A DNA stretch of 64,000 nucleotides from CAXMNX01 sp964194845 (GCA_964194845.1 CAXMNX010000047.1:1-64000); one strand, 5' to 3'; positions 54,177-63,423 are shown, counted from the first letter of the stretch. Program-made: numbers and translations. The notes: generated from the sequence alone by a model not told the origin.

Positions 54177-55025
54177 ATGAACCAGGCGAATTCTCATGTA
54201 ACACTTCTGGTCGGGCCGCAAACCCGACTTGCGCGGGCGCTGAACAATGTTGTCAGAACCCGCCGGGCGGCGATCGCGGCAGCCGGTGTCATGGCAGTTC
54301 CCAATCGGATCGCAACGCGCACGCTTCGCGCTGTAACGGCCGGCGACGTAACCGATGATGAACGTCGCGCTTTGCTGGCATCCGCGTTGTCGCTTGACGA
54401 TGGACGCCCGGTGTTCCTGTCGGCGATAAATTTGCTTGGCGCCCCGACAGCTGCGTATCGCCAACAAGAGCTGTTCCCAAATGCCGAACGGATGATCACA
54501 GATCGCGCCACTTCGCTGTCGAAAATGATCTCGCGGGTCGTCGTGACGGTCGAACCGCTGCACCATTTCCTGTTGTCGCTCAGTTCGCCGACGTTGCACA
54601 ACCGGGTGGCAACGGCACCTTGGGAGGCGCTATATGAAATCAGCTGGTCCGACCTGATCGCGGAAATATGCGAGGCGTTTCCATCGAGCCGCGTGTGGGT
54701 CGTAACACCCGAAGCGGCATTTGTTGGCGCGGAAATGATGCTGTCCGAGATGCTCGGTGCGGCCGCAACCGCGATTGACCCGACAATATTGCAGCGATGC
54801 CACCTGACGTCGGAAGGGAAGGCGGCGCTTGAGAAAGCCTTGGCGTCCGGCAAGCCCCGTGCCGAAAAACTTGAAGGAATAATTGCCGCCCACCGCGACA
54901 CTCCAGACCCGGGCGAACTGGAAACGCGCATGGGGATTGATAAACTAACCTCGACCCTGCTGGATCAAAGGTTCCTTGAGGATCTGCGCGAAATAGAGGC
55001 GCTGCCGCGCGTGCGGCTTTTTTGA
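54177..55025 (+). CDS. Degenerate sulfotransferase-like protein
   Basis: The 282-residue product begins HVTLLVGPQTRLARALNNVV. In layout it follows the P-loop sulfotransferase group of roseobacters: a GPHKTATT-type loop, RRAAIAAAGVMAVP, a central PWEALYEISWSDLIAEI-like block and a C-terminal RFLEDLREIEALPRVRL. But the lysine and threonines of the PAPS loop are replaced (GPQTRLARA), so activity is doubtful. The stop overlaps the next gene's TTG start (TTGA). I infer a role with that glycosyltransferase at the cell surface. The family link rests on pattern, not a search. Confidence 0.6.
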   Translation: MNQANSHVTLLVGPQTRLARALNNVVRTRRAAIAAAGVMAVPNRIATRTLRAVTAGDVTDDERRALLASALSLDDGRPVFLSAINLLGAPTAAYRQQELFPNAERMITDRATSLSKMISRVVVTVEPLHHFLLSLSSPTLHNRVATAPWEALYEISWSDLIAEICEAFPSSRVWVVTPEAAFVGAEMMLSEMLGAAATAIDPTILQRCHLTSEGKAALEKALASGKPRAEKLEGIIAAHRDTPDPGELETRMGIDKLTSTLLDQRFLEDLREIEALPRVRLF

Positions 55026-57223
55026 CTGATGCAGCCAATATCCATGTGCGTGTCCTCGGCGTCGTCGAAGATGAAGTTGGCCGAAGACTGGCCGCGACCC
55101 GCGTGGGCAAAGCCGTTTACCAAAGCTATCTATCCGGGGCTGACCCAGCTGTCCTTCAAGTTGCTGCGGGCCAATCGGTTCATTTCGTTAAGCAAATCGG
55201 TGGAGGCCTGCTTGCGAAACTAGCGGCGGCATCTGACCCCGGTGCCGAAGAGGCAGAGCTTGACTTGCTTGCCGACCGTCGCGTGCTTTTCGCCCTGCGA
55301 AATGGCGAAAGTGCCGACGCGACCAAAGACTGGGTGGCCTACCACAAATCACAGGGCATTGATGGCGCGCTGATATTTGATCGCTCGCGGCCCAAGGACG
55401 CAAATGCTTTCGCCCGGCAATTAGGCGACGAAATGCAGGCGTTTGGACCGGACGCACCGGTTCTTCTGCTGGTTCATGCGACTGCACCGATGGGGCGTGA
55501 GGGCGACGCGGACGCGCGGCGGCCCGCGATGGCCCCCGGCGCACCGGCACATGTTAAAGAAAAATCGGGTCCGCCCGACCCCTGGCACGCGCCATTCTTT
55601 GAAACGATCTTGCTGGAAACCCTGCGCCGCCGGTTCCTTGACCGCGCCGCTGCTGTCGCCTTCGTCGATGTTTCCGATCTTCTGCTGACTGACCGGAGTT
55701 CGACGGTCCTTGATCGCGCCATTGCAGCACCCGGGCAAGTCATTCGCCTGGAGGGCCGCGAGATGTATCCCTGGCGTTTGCGTCGCGGATCAACCGCGCC
55801 ACACCACGACCATATCTATGCGCGCATCAACGAAAAACGCTGGCTGTCGCGGTGGTGCGTCGCCCCGCAAGCATTGTCCGATGATGCGGTGTGGCGTGCA
55901 ATCCGGATCGGTAGCACGCCTGTCGCGCCGCACGGTCCCGCACGATTTATCCGCGCCATGGGTGCAGTGTTTCCAGGCGCGCCCGTCTCGAAATTGGTCG
56001 ATAAGGCCGCGCTTGTCGAAGATCGCGCGGCGGCGGCCGCACTGCACGCTGGCCTGAAGGCAACGCCATTGCGCCGACCGGAACGCAAAAAAAAATCAAG
56101 GATGAAAACCGGCGGCGTGACGATCGTTACCGCGATGAAAAACGAAGGACCGTATATTCTTGACTGGTTGGCGCACAACCGGGTCATCGGCGTCGATAAC
56201 ATTCTCGTTTATTCCAATGATTGCTGCGATGGCACCGACGCGATCCTCGATGCTCTTGCCAAGGAAGGCATCGTTGAACATCGCAAAAATCCCTACCGGA
56301 CCAGCGGCGGCGTCCCCCAGCACGCCGCATTCCGCGCCGCCGAGCGTGAAACTGTGGTTAAAAATGCCAGCTGGCTGCTGACGCTAGACGTTGACGAATA
56401 CATCGACATTCATGCGGGCGCGGGATGTCTTTCGGACCTGATGGCGGCGGTGCCAGACGCAAACGCAATCTCGATGCCCTGGCGTTTGTTCGGGTCCGGC
56501 GACCTGGTCGAGTTTAATGACAGCCCGGTCACCCGACAATTCACAAACTGCGCGCCGGAATATTCGCCGCGCCCGCATCAGGCCTGGGGGTTCAAAACGC
56601 TCTATCAGAGCACCGGTCTTTTCAAGCGTCTGGGTGTTCATCGTCCGCGCGGCCTTGACCTGCCAAGGCGCGATGAATTGTTCTGGGTCGATGGCTCGGG
56701 CCGCCCGTTTCCGGTGACGCTGTGGCAAGCTGGGTGGCGGATGTCTGAGGCCTGCTGGGGATATGATCTGGTCACTCTAAACCACTACGCGGTGCGAAGT
56801 GCCGAGGCATTTCTGGTCAAACGAGACCGCGGGCGTGTCAACCACGTCGGCCGCGATCAGGGTCTGGCCTACTGGTTTCGGATGAACCACAACGGGTCCG
56901 AAGACCGGTCCATTGATCGCTATCAGGCGCGCGTGGCCGAAGAACGGCAGCGGCTTGACGCGCTTCCGGGAATTGCCGAGGCGCACGCCAACGCGGTGAA
57001 CTGGCACCGGACCCGAATTTGTGAATTGCTTCAAACTTCTGAAAACCAAGAGTTTTTCGACACGATCAGTGGGCCCCGAATGCGCCGATTGTCCCGCATG
57101 GTGCAGCACTTTGGGTCGAATGTATTTCTCTCAGGGCCGCAGGTCATACCGGATGAAGTTGTCGCGAGAGACCCGGACGGCGATTGGCAGTTCACCGTGC
57201 CACGAGGCAAGCGCCAGGACTGA
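55022..57223 (+). CDS. Tandem GT92/Glyco_tranf_2_4-like glycosyltransferase
   Basis: A 733-residue protein with two related halves. The C-terminal half (from about residue 360) is a GT92-like GT-A domain: VTIVTAMKNEGPYILDWLAHN, NILVYSNDCCDGTDAILDAL, LLTLDVDEYIDIHAG (DxD) and HRPRGLD. The N-terminal half keeps the same order in weaker form: LFALRNGESADATKDWVAYH, DGALIFDRSRPKD, then VAFVDVSDLLLTD where DVDEY would be. It therefore looks like an internal duplication whose first copy has lost the metal site. The start is TTG 55022, coupled to the upstream stop. Cytoplasmic; no signal or membrane segment. Confidence 0.75.
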   Translation: MTDAANIHVRVLGVVEDEVGRRLAATRVGKAVYQSYLSGADPAVLQVAAGQSVHFVKQIGGGLLAKLAAASDPGAEEAELDLLADRRVLFALRNGESADATKDWVAYHKSQGIDGALIFDRSRPKDANAFARQLGDEMQAFGPDAPVLLLVHATAPMGREGDADARRPAMAPGAPAHVKEKSGPPDPWHAPFFETILLETLRRRFLDRAAAVAFVDVSDLLLTDRSSTVLDRAIAAPGQVIRLEGREMYPWRLRRGSTAPHHDHIYARINEKRWLSRWCVAPQALSDDAVWRAIRIGSTPVAPHGPARFIRAMGAVFPGAPVSKLVDKAALVEDRAAAAALHAGLKATPLRRPERKKKSRMKTGGVTIVTAMKNEGPYILDWLAHNRVIGVDNILVYSNDCCDGTDAILDALAKEGIVEHRKNPYRTSGGVPQHAAFRAAERETVVKNASWLLTLDVDEYIDIHAGAGCLSDLMAAVPDANAISMPWRLFGSGDLVEFNDSPVTRQFTNCAPEYSPRPHQAWGFKTLYQSTGLFKRLGVHRPRGLDLPRRDELFWVDGSGRPFPVTLWQAGWRMSEACWGYDLVTLNHYAVRSAEAFLVKRDRGRVNHVGRDQGLAYWFRMNHNGSEDRSIDRYQARVAEERQRLDALPGIAEAHANAVNWHRTRICELLQTSENQEFFDTISGPRMRRLSRMVQHFGSNVFLSGPQVIPDEVVARDPDGDWQFTVPRGKRQD

Positions 57224-57235
57224 TTCCGGAAGTTA

Positions 57236-57249
57236 GTTTAACGTTAAAC
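57236..57249. repeat. 14-bp perfect palindrome between convergent genes
   Basis: GTTTAACGTTAAAC is a perfect inverted repeat in the 37-nt gap between the convergent glycosyltransferase and SMP-30 genes. It may be part of a bidirectional terminator or a protein site; nothing more can be said. Confidence 0.4.
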
Positions 57250-57260
57250 GAAAACGGTGA

Positions 57261-58115
57261 TTACAGTATCACCCGGTGCTCTGCCTGTCCCTTGGCGACG
57301 CCCTCGGCGAAAAAAACCTTGCCGTGATCAGGCGAATGTGCGCGATCGGCGTCCGTGATCCGCCCGGCAGCCGTTGTACAGAAAAGCGTCGTCAGATCGG
57401 GTCCGCCAAACGCCGGGCACGACGTATGCGCCGCGGCAATCGGAAATTCCCGCAAAAACTGACTATCCGGCGCATAACATGCAACCCGCCATCCACCCCA
57501 TTGGGCGTTCCAGAAGTTTCCATCCACGTCAATCACTGCGCCATCGACGCCAAACGGCTGATCCGACAGGTCAAGCCAGACATCCGGTGTGCCAACCGGC
57601 CAACCGTCGTGATCCAGTGCCACAAACCGGACCAAATTATCGATGGTGTCGCAAAAATACGCCCAACTACGATCGGGCGAGAAACAGATCGCATTCGGGA
57701 TCGTGATGCCGCCCCAAAGCGGCGTAATCTGGCCATTGTAATATCGGTAAATGGTTCCCTCGGGCGTTCGTTCCTGCTTGGACATCGTGCCAATCCAGAA
57801 CCCACCCCAGGGGTCTGCACGCCCGTCATTCGAGCGGGTGTCGGGGCGATCCGGCTCCAGCCCAATAACGTCTTCCGCCGTGCTCGTCTCGACATTAAAT
57901 CTGAACAAACGGGTTTCGGACGCCACCAAAAGATGGCTTTCATCGACCCAGCCGGCGGCGGATACATTTTCGGCAAACGACCAGCTTCGGGTTTGACCGT
58001 CTTCGCGCGTGAAAAGCGTTTCCCCGTGAATATCGAACCAGAAAAGCTGGCTGCGAACCGGATGCCAGAGCGGGCCTTCGCCAAGGCTGCAAATTGTCGG
58101 ATCGTAAACTTTCAA
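57261..58115 (-). CDS. SMP-30/gluconolactonase-family lactonase
   Basis: A six-bladed propeller lactonase of 284 residues. SLGEGPLWHPVRSQLFWFDI (metal Glu) opens the protein, followed by RSNDGRADPWGGFWIGTMS (substrate Asn/Arg/Asp loop) and PNAICFSPDRSWAYFCDT (metal Asn, Asp). It hydrolyses a sugar-1,4- or 1,5-lactone to the aldonic acid. It overlaps dgoA by 4 nt and is the last gene of the operon, which places it between the sugar dehydrogenase and the dehydratase steps. Confidence 0.93.
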   Translation of the reverse strand: MKVYDPTICSLGEGPLWHPVRSQLFWFDIHGETLFTREDGQTRSWSFAENVSAAGWVDESHLLVASETRLFRFNVETSTAEDVIGLEPDRPDTRSNDGRADPWGGFWIGTMSKQERTPEGTIYRYYNGQITPLWGGITIPNAICFSPDRSWAYFCDTIDNLVRFVALDHDGWPVGTPDVWLDLSDQPFGVDGAVIDVDGNFWNAQWGGWRVACYAPDSQFLREFPIAAAHTSCPAFGGPDLTTLFCTTAAGRITDADRAHSPDHGKVFFAEGVAKGQAEHRVIL

Positions 58116-58717
58116 GCGGCAACCTCGTCCCAGACCGCGACAAGGTCATTCGCCTTTAAGGCAATATCTTCAAGGGCATCGCCGGGTTTGTATAGAAAGC
58201 TTCCAAGGCCAAACCCGTTCGCACCTGCGCTTAGCCAGTCCGCGAAATTCTTTGGGCCAACGCCGCCAACCATGTAAATCTGCGTTTCGGCCGGCAACAC
58301 GGCGCGCAGCGCCTTCAGCCCGTCCGTTCCCATCTGAAAAGCCGGAAAAATCTTTAACCCATCCGCGCCCCATTTAAGCGCGCTGAAACATTCCGTCGGG
58401 GTCAGGACGCCCGGAAACGATTGCATCCCAAGTGTCTTCGTCGCCTTGATGACGGCTTTTTCGCAATTCGGTGACACCACAAGCGAACCACCAACGCGGT
58501 AGACATGCGCCACTTGTTCCGCGGTCAGAACCGTTCCCGCGCCGATGGTTGCATGGGTCCCGTGTGCTTCGACCATACGGCCAATAGACGCAAACGGGTC
58601 GGGCGAATTAAGCGGCACCTCGATGCGATCAATGCCGGCATCAATCAATGCCTCGGCAATACCTGCGGCCTCGCGACGCTCAATGCCACGAAGGATGGCG
58701 ATCAGTGGACGGCTCAT
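58112..58717 (-). CDS. dgoA: 2-dehydro-3-deoxy-6-phosphogalactonate aldolase
   Basis: A KDPG/KDPGal-aldolase of 201 residues. LRGIERREAAGIAEALIDAGI carries the catalytic Glu, PTECFSALKWGADGLKIFPA the Schiff-base Lys, and GIDRIEVPLNSPDPFASI is typical of the galactonate form. It splits KDPGal into pyruvate and glyceraldehyde-3-phosphate. It overlaps both neighbours by 4 nt (ATGA), so it is coupled to the SMP-30 gene downstream and to dgoK upstream. Standing with DgoK, the phosphogalactonate substrate is more likely than KDPG. Confidence 0.93.
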   Translation of the reverse strand: MSRPLIAILRGIERREAAGIAEALIDAGIDRIEVPLNSPDPFASIGRMVEAHGTHATIGAGTVLTAEQVAHVYRVGGSLVVSPNCEKAVIKATKTLGMQSFPGVLTPTECFSALKWGADGLKIFPAFQMGTDGLKALRAVLPAETQIYMVGGVGPKNFADWLSAGANGFGLGSFLYKPGDALEDIALKANDLVAVWDEVAA

Positions 58718-59622
58718 TTTGTGGTCTCCCTGACCATATCAAAGGCGACGGCCAGACCAGCCAGCGTCGCGGTCGTGGCATCGGCAATCTCAACTTGAAC
58801 ACCCTGCCGGTCAAGCGCCGTCGCATAGTTGGCCACCAGTTTATTGGCTCCGATCATAGCAATACGCTGACCCAGCCAATAGGGCCGCGCCGCCGCAAGT
58901 TCCGCCCCGATCAGCAGACCCGAAAGCCGCGACCGCGCGATGTCGGGCGAGGTTCCGTTCAGCAGGTCGTCCGCGCGAAGTCTGAACATGCGCGACGCCA
59001 GGTTTTCCGGGCGCGACATCGTATCTGAGACAGCGCCCACAAAGGCATCTGCGTCCCAACCTTCACCGACGGAATGGCGCAAAACGGACTTGGCGGACAT
59101 AAGATCAAATAGCTCGCCGGTCATGAACGTTCTAAAACTCACAACCTCGCCTGCCGATATCTGCACCCATTTGGTGTGGGTGCCGGGCAGGCAGACCACC
59201 CCATCAAAATCTGGCTCTGCCTTCAGGAAACCGGCGATCTGAGTTTCCTCGCCCCGCATGACGTCGGGCGGATCGGACTGGCTGATCCCCGGCGCAATGT
59301 GAACCGAAATTCGCGGATCGCGACACGGCGCACGCACTGGTTCACCCGCCAAAGGCGGGGTCGGCACCTTCAAATACCCGGCTTCAACCCAACCCTGGGC
59401 CGACCCCACCATGCCAGCGGCAACGACCGGTATTCGGCGCCCGTCCAACCACGGCTCTATCAATGAAATCAAAGCAGGTTCAAAGTCGGCGCGAGACAGC
59501 GAACCCATGCCTTTGTCCGACGATGCCTCGGCCAACGACCTATGGCCGTCCATCGCCCATGCCCTGAGGTTGGTGGTCCCCCAGTCAACGGCGATCCAGT
59601 TGACTTGCGCGATTTCCGACAT
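58714..59622 (-). CDS. dgoK: 2-dehydro-3-deoxygalactonokinase
   Basis: A DgoK kinase of 302 residues with an actin-like fold. WIAVDWGTTNLRAWAMDG is the N-terminal phosphate-1 motif and LPGTHTKWVQISAGEVVSF the substrate-binding block; GLLIGAELAAARPYW is near the C-terminus. It phosphorylates 2-keto-3-deoxygalactonate at C6. ATG 59622 shares its A with the SDR stop (TGATG). Confidence 0.94.
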   Translation of the reverse strand: MSEIAQVNWIAVDWGTTNLRAWAMDGHRSLAEASSDKGMGSLSRADFEPALISLIEPWLDGRRIPVVAAGMVGSAQGWVEAGYLKVPTPPLAGEPVRAPCRDPRISVHIAPGISQSDPPDVMRGEETQIAGFLKAEPDFDGVVCLPGTHTKWVQISAGEVVSFRTFMTGELFDLMSAKSVLRHSVGEGWDADAFVGAVSDTMSRPENLASRMFRLRADDLLNGTSPDIARSRLSGLLIGAELAAARPYWLGQRIAMIGANKLVANYATALDRQGVQVEIADATTATLAGLAVAFDMVRETTK

Positions 59623-60386
59623 CACCCCGTCACCACGACCCCGCCGTCAACAACCAGCGCTTGCCCGGTCATGACGGTGGATGCGTGCGATGCCAGAAAC
59701 AACACCGGCCCAACGATATCGTCCGGCTTCAGATGCTCTTTCAGACACATGCGGTCCATGTGTGCTGCCAAAGTGTCGGGCGTCGCCCATTTGTCGAATT
59801 GCTTGTCCGTCAACACCCATCCCGGCATCAGCGAATTGACCCGAATTCGGTCCGGCCCGAACTCGCGGGCCAGCGAGCGTGTCAGCCCGTTGATCCCGGA
59901 ATTTGCCGCCGCATAGACCGGATATCCGGCATTGCCCATCATGTAACTTATTGAACTGAAGTTGATAATCGAACCTCCGCCGGCATCGCGCATACCCGGA
60001 ATGACCGCCTGGCAGCCGAAGAAATACGCCTTCAGGTTGATGGTCTGTGACCAGTCGTAAAATTCTTCGTCCACATCCAGCGTTTTGTGGCGTTGGTCGT
60101 TTGCGGCGTTGTTCACCAACACAGTGATCGGCCCGTGCGCTTCTGCGGCATCAGTCACGCGCCGCTGTAAGGCCGGGATATCAGTGATATCGCAGCGCAG
60201 GAAAAGCGGGCGATTGCCGGTGGTCTCGGCCATCTCATCGACGAAATCCGCGGCATCCGAGCGTTGCACGAAGGCGACCTTTGCGCCCTGGCGAAGAAAG
60301 CCTTCAGTCAGCGCCGCCCCGATGCCCGAGCCACCGCCGGTGATAAATACAGAGGCATCTTTCAGGTCGGGAAAAGTGGCGTTCAT
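59622..60386 (-). CDS. SDR-family sugar dehydrogenase-like protein lacking the catalytic Lys
   Basis: A short-chain dehydrogenase of 254 residues from ATG 60386. The cofactor loop is VFITGGGSGIGAALTEG, then NNAANDQRHKT, and the catalytic Ser is in IINFSSISYMMG. The YxxxK active site reads YAAAN: residue 158 is Tyr but residue 162 is Asn (codon AAT at 59903-59901) instead of Lys. By position, first in the dgo operon, it should be a galactose/fucose-type 1-dehydrogenase making the lactone for SMP-30. The Lys loss would be expected to abolish or greatly cut activity. It is divergent from ybeY. Confidence 0.9.
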   Translation of the reverse strand: MNATFPDLKDASVFITGGGSGIGAALTEGFLRQGAKVAFVQRSDAADFVDEMAETTGNRPLFLRCDITDIPALQRRVTDAAEAHGPITVLVNNAANDQRHKTLDVDEEFYDWSQTINLKAYFFGCQAVIPGMRDAGGGSIINFSSISYMMGNAGYPVYAAANSGINGLTRSLAREFGPDRIRVNSLMPGWVLTDKQFDKWATPDTLAAHMDRMCLKEHLKPDDIVGPVLFLASHASTVMTGQALVVDGGVVVTG

Positions 60387-60513
60387 TGTGGTGGGTCTCC
60401 TGTCGGAATAGTGGCGGCCGGTCGGCAAGGATATTTCATACAGTGCTGTTTGTTGACCCGCGAGCGCAACTGACTATCTGGCGAAATCTGCGATTCTCTG
60501 ATTGAACTCGGTT

Positions 60514-61038
60514 ATGAGCGTGGATGTCATTGTTGAAGAGGGTCGCTGGGGGGCAATAGACCTCGCGGCGCTGGTCGACCGGTCCACCAGGGCAACCTTG
60601 CACCATCTCGGGATTGATCCAAATGCCCACGAGATCGCGGTTCTGGCGACGGATGACGCGGCGATCACAAGGCTCAATTTTGACTTTCGCGGCAAAGACC
60701 GGCCGACAAATGTGCTGTCCTGGCCGTCAGAGGCGCGCAGCGCGACCGATCCCGGCGAAATTCCGCCGCGGCCGACCGAAAACGCCGCGCTTGGCGATAT
60801 CGCACTCGGTTACGAGACTTGCGCCCGCGAGGCGCTTGCGGCAGGAACGCCGCTTCACGACCATGTGGCGCATCTGATTGTTCACGGAACGTTGCATCTT
60901 TTGGGATACGATCACCAACGCAATGCGGACGCTGACTTGATGGAAACCACTGAAATAGAGATACTTGCAAAGCTTGGGGTGCCAAGCCCATATGATGGGA
61001 ATGGCGCGGTGGGCGTAATTGACGATGGAAAGGATTAA
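60514..61038 (+). CDS. ybeY: Endoribonuclease YbeY (rRNA maturation factor)
   Basis: A 174-residue UPF0054 metalloendonuclease. The zinc motif is HLIVHGTLHLLGYDH (HxxxHxxxxxH), with DRPTNVLSWPSE and LGDIALGYETCAREA as the other conserved blocks. YbeY processes the 3' end of 16S rRNA and helps ribosome quality control. The start at ATG 60514 is preferred over TTG 60502. Its stop overlaps the corC start (TAATG). In many alphaproteobacteria phoH lies immediately upstream; here that place is taken by a divergent SDR gene. Confidence 0.95.
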   Translation: MSVDVIVEEGRWGAIDLAALVDRSTRATLHHLGIDPNAHEIAVLATDDAAITRLNFDFRGKDRPTNVLSWPSEARSATDPGEIPPRPTENAALGDIALGYETCAREALAAGTPLHDHVAHLIVHGTLHLLGYDHQRNADADLMETTEIEILAKLGVPSPYDGNGAVGVIDDGKD

Positions 61039-61919
61039 TGGACCAAACTCCAGAAGGGTCCTCTGACGCAGCGCCTGGCGCGCAAGCAGACGAGGATGAC
61101 GAAAGTTCGAGAGGCTTTTTTGGTCGGCTTTTCGAAGTTTTGAGCGGCAACGACGGTGAAGGCGATATGCCTTCGGCCATGGTGCCAGCAGACGGCCCCC
61201 CGCAGGGCGGAATGGCGAACCTGACGCGTATGCGCGTTGAAGATGTCATGCTTCCCAAGGTCGAGATTGTGGCTGTGCCGATCGAGATCGGTCAAGGCGA
61301 TCTGGTTGAGCTGTTTCGGCAAAGCGGTCTGACCCGGCTGCCGGTCTACAAAGGCACGCTCGACAGCCCGGTGGGCATGGTGCATCTGAAGGACTTCGCG
61401 CTGCGGCACGGCTTTAATGGAAAGGGCGAAGATTTCAATCTTTCCAACATGTTGCGACCGTTACTTTATGCCCCACCGTCAATGCCTATTGGCGTTCTTT
61501 TGCAGAAAATGCAAACCGACCGGATGCACATGGCACTTGTGATTGACGAATACGGCGGCGTCGACGGGTTGGTCACCATCGAAGACCTGATCGAACAGGT
61601 TATTGGTGAGATAGAAGACGAACACGACATTGCCGAGGGCCACTTCTGGGCGCTGGAAGCGCCGGGGTGCTACCTTGCGCAGGCGCGAACCCCGATCGAG
61701 GATTTCGAGGCCGAAATAGGCGTGAAACTGGTCGAGGCGGAGGACGAAGAAGAGATCGACACGCTTGGCGGTCTTGTCTTCATGCTGGCAGGCCGCGTGC
61801 CAGGGCGCGGCGAGGTTGTGCAGCACCCGGCAGGCTTCGAGATGGAAGTCGTCGATGCCGATCCTCGGCGGATCAAACGGTTGCGCGTGCGGATGCGTGC
61901 GGCGAATGCCGCCGAATAG
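61038..61919 (+). CDS. corC: CBS-domain protein, CorC/TlyC (YbeX) type
   Basis: A 293-residue protein with two CBS domains (VEDVMLPKVEIVAVPIEIG at the first; MHMALVIDEYGGVDGLVTIEDL as the second, typical of CorC/HlyC) and a C-terminal CorC_HlyC transporter-associated domain (LGGLVFMLAGRVPGRGEVV...RIKRLRVRM). It is linked to Mg/Co efflux and, as YbeX, to ribosome-related stress; the precise role is unsettled. It has no membrane segment. Its end overlaps the lnt start region. Confidence 0.93.
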   Translation: MDQTPEGSSDAAPGAQADEDDESSRGFFGRLFEVLSGNDGEGDMPSAMVPADGPPQGGMANLTRMRVEDVMLPKVEIVAVPIEIGQGDLVELFRQSGLTRLPVYKGTLDSPVGMVHLKDFALRHGFNGKGEDFNLSNMLRPLLYAPPSMPIGVLLQKMQTDRMHMALVIDEYGGVDGLVTIEDLIEQVIGEIEDEHDIAEGHFWALEAPGCYLAQARTPIEDFEAEIGVKLVEAEDEEEIDTLGGLVFMLAGRVPGRGEVVQHPAGFEMEVVDADPRRIKRLRVRMRAANAAE

Positions 61920-63411
61920 GAATTTGACCTGGAAGCGACGGATCGGATTGGCGGCAATTGCCGGCGCGATTGCCGCGCTGGGCCATGCGCCGTTCGGTCT
62001 GTGGCCAGTATCGCTTCTTGGATTCGGCGCACTCGCCTACATCATGGCAGCACCCATCAGCACACCACAGTCCGCGCTCTCCGGGTGGGCAGGCGGCGTC
62101 GGCTATTTCGTGGTGACGTTGAACTGGATCGTCGAGCCATTTCTGGTCGATATCGCGCGGCACGGCTGGTTGGCGCCAATCGCACTGGTCCTGACAACAG
62201 CTGGTATGGCACTTTTTTGGGGACTTGCGGGCGCGATAACGGCCAGGATCGGTGGGCACCGGGCGATTGGCTGGGCAGTGGCACTTACAGCCGGGGAAAT
62301 GGTGCGCGCTCATGTGTTTACCGGCTTTCCCTGGGCGCTTCCGGGATACATCTGGGTGGATACATGGTTTCGCCTGTCGGCGAGTTTCTTCGGGCCGTTC
62401 GGGTTGACGCTGCTGACTTTGCTGTTGGTGGCCTTGCCGCTGGCGTTCCACCGCATTTGGATCGGATTTGGATCTGCCAGCGCAATCCTTATCGTGCTGG
62501 TTTTTGCAAGCTCGCAGGTGCTTCCGATGGACGCAAAAATCGGCACGGTACGTCTTGTCCAGCCCAACGCGCCACAAGACCAAAAATGGGATCCGGATAA
62601 GGCGCACATCTTTGTCGAGCGTCAAATTGAATTTACTGCTGCCCCGGATACGCGACAGTTTTCGCCCGATCTGATAATCTGGCCCGAAACCGCGATCCCC
62701 TACCGGCTGGACCGCGCCGGTCCGGTGCTTGCGCAGATTGCTAGTGCCGCCAGGGGCGTGCCCGTGATCACCGGCATCAACCGAAGCGAGGGCGGACGGA
62801 ACCATAATTCGCTGATCTCCATCGGGCCCAACGGCCAGCCCACCGACGTCTACGATAAAGTGCATCTGGTGCCATATGGGGAATACATTCCATTTGGGCG
62901 TGCGGCCCGATTTGTCGGACTGAGCAGTCTGGCGGCGGGCGATGGCTATGGGTTTTCGCCCGGAGAAGGTGTGCGCCTGATCGACACGCCGCTTGGCCGG
63001 GCGTTGCCGCTGATCTGCTACGAGGCGATATTCCCCCAGCACGGTCGGGCGCTGACCGAGCGTCCTGACTATCTTCTGCAAATTACCAATGATGCCTGGT
63101 TCGGCACATTCTCGGGACCATATCAACACCTCGATCAGGCGCGGTTTCGCGCGGTTGAGCAGGGGCTACCGCTGGTCCGCGCGGCCAATACGGGCATTTC
63201 CGCGGTCATCGGCCCTGAAGGCAACGTGCTTCAATCGCTTGCTTTGGGTGAGGCAGGGTTTCTTGATGCAGCCATGCCAGCCCCGTTTCCGCCCACATTT
63301 TACGCGCGCACAGGCGACTGGCCGACCCTTCTGGTCCTGATTGCGATGCTGACCGCGCTCTACTTGACCCAACCCCGCAACACCATTGCAATGAGCCGAG
63401 GAACCGAGTAG
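61906..63411 (+). CDS. lnt: Apolipoprotein N-acyltransferase
   Basis: Lnt adds the third acyl chain to lipoproteins at the periplasmic face. About six N-terminal helices (LAAIAGAIAALGHAPFGLWP onward) precede a carbon-nitrogen hydrolase domain with the catalytic triad: Glu in IIWPETAIPYRLD, Lys in YDKVHLVPYGEYIPF and Cys in LPLICYEAIFPQ. A last helix lies near the C-terminus. Start is ATG 61906, overlapping corC by 14 nt, or TTG 61924; AGGA sits close to the latter. About 501 residues, normal for the family. Confidence 0.94.
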   Translation: MPPNRNLTWKRRIGLAAIAGAIAALGHAPFGLWPVSLLGFGALAYIMAAPISTPQSALSGWAGGVGYFVVTLNWIVEPFLVDIARHGWLAPIALVLTTAGMALFWGLAGAITARIGGHRAIGWAVALTAGEMVRAHVFTGFPWALPGYIWVDTWFRLSASFFGPFGLTLLTLLLVALPLAFHRIWIGFGSASAILIVLVFASSQVLPMDAKIGTVRLVQPNAPQDQKWDPDKAHIFVERQIEFTAAPDTRQFSPDLIIWPETAIPYRLDRAGPVLAQIASAARGVPVITGINRSEGGRNHNSLISIGPNGQPTDVYDKVHLVPYGEYIPFGRAARFVGLSSLAAGDGYGFSPGEGVRLIDTPLGRALPLICYEAIFPQHGRALTERPDYLLQITNDAWFGTFSGPYQHLDQARFRAVEQGLPLVRAANTGISAVIGPEGNVLQSLALGEAGFLDAAMPAPFPPTFYARTGDWPTLLVLIAMLTALYLTQPRNTIAMSRGTE

Positions 63412-63423
63412 CGCGTGCTGAAT

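Noticed and set aside
61873..63129. 418-codon minus-strand frame inside lnt
   Set aside because: Antisense to lnt, which has its full catalytic triad; sequence is low-complexity and Arg-rich.
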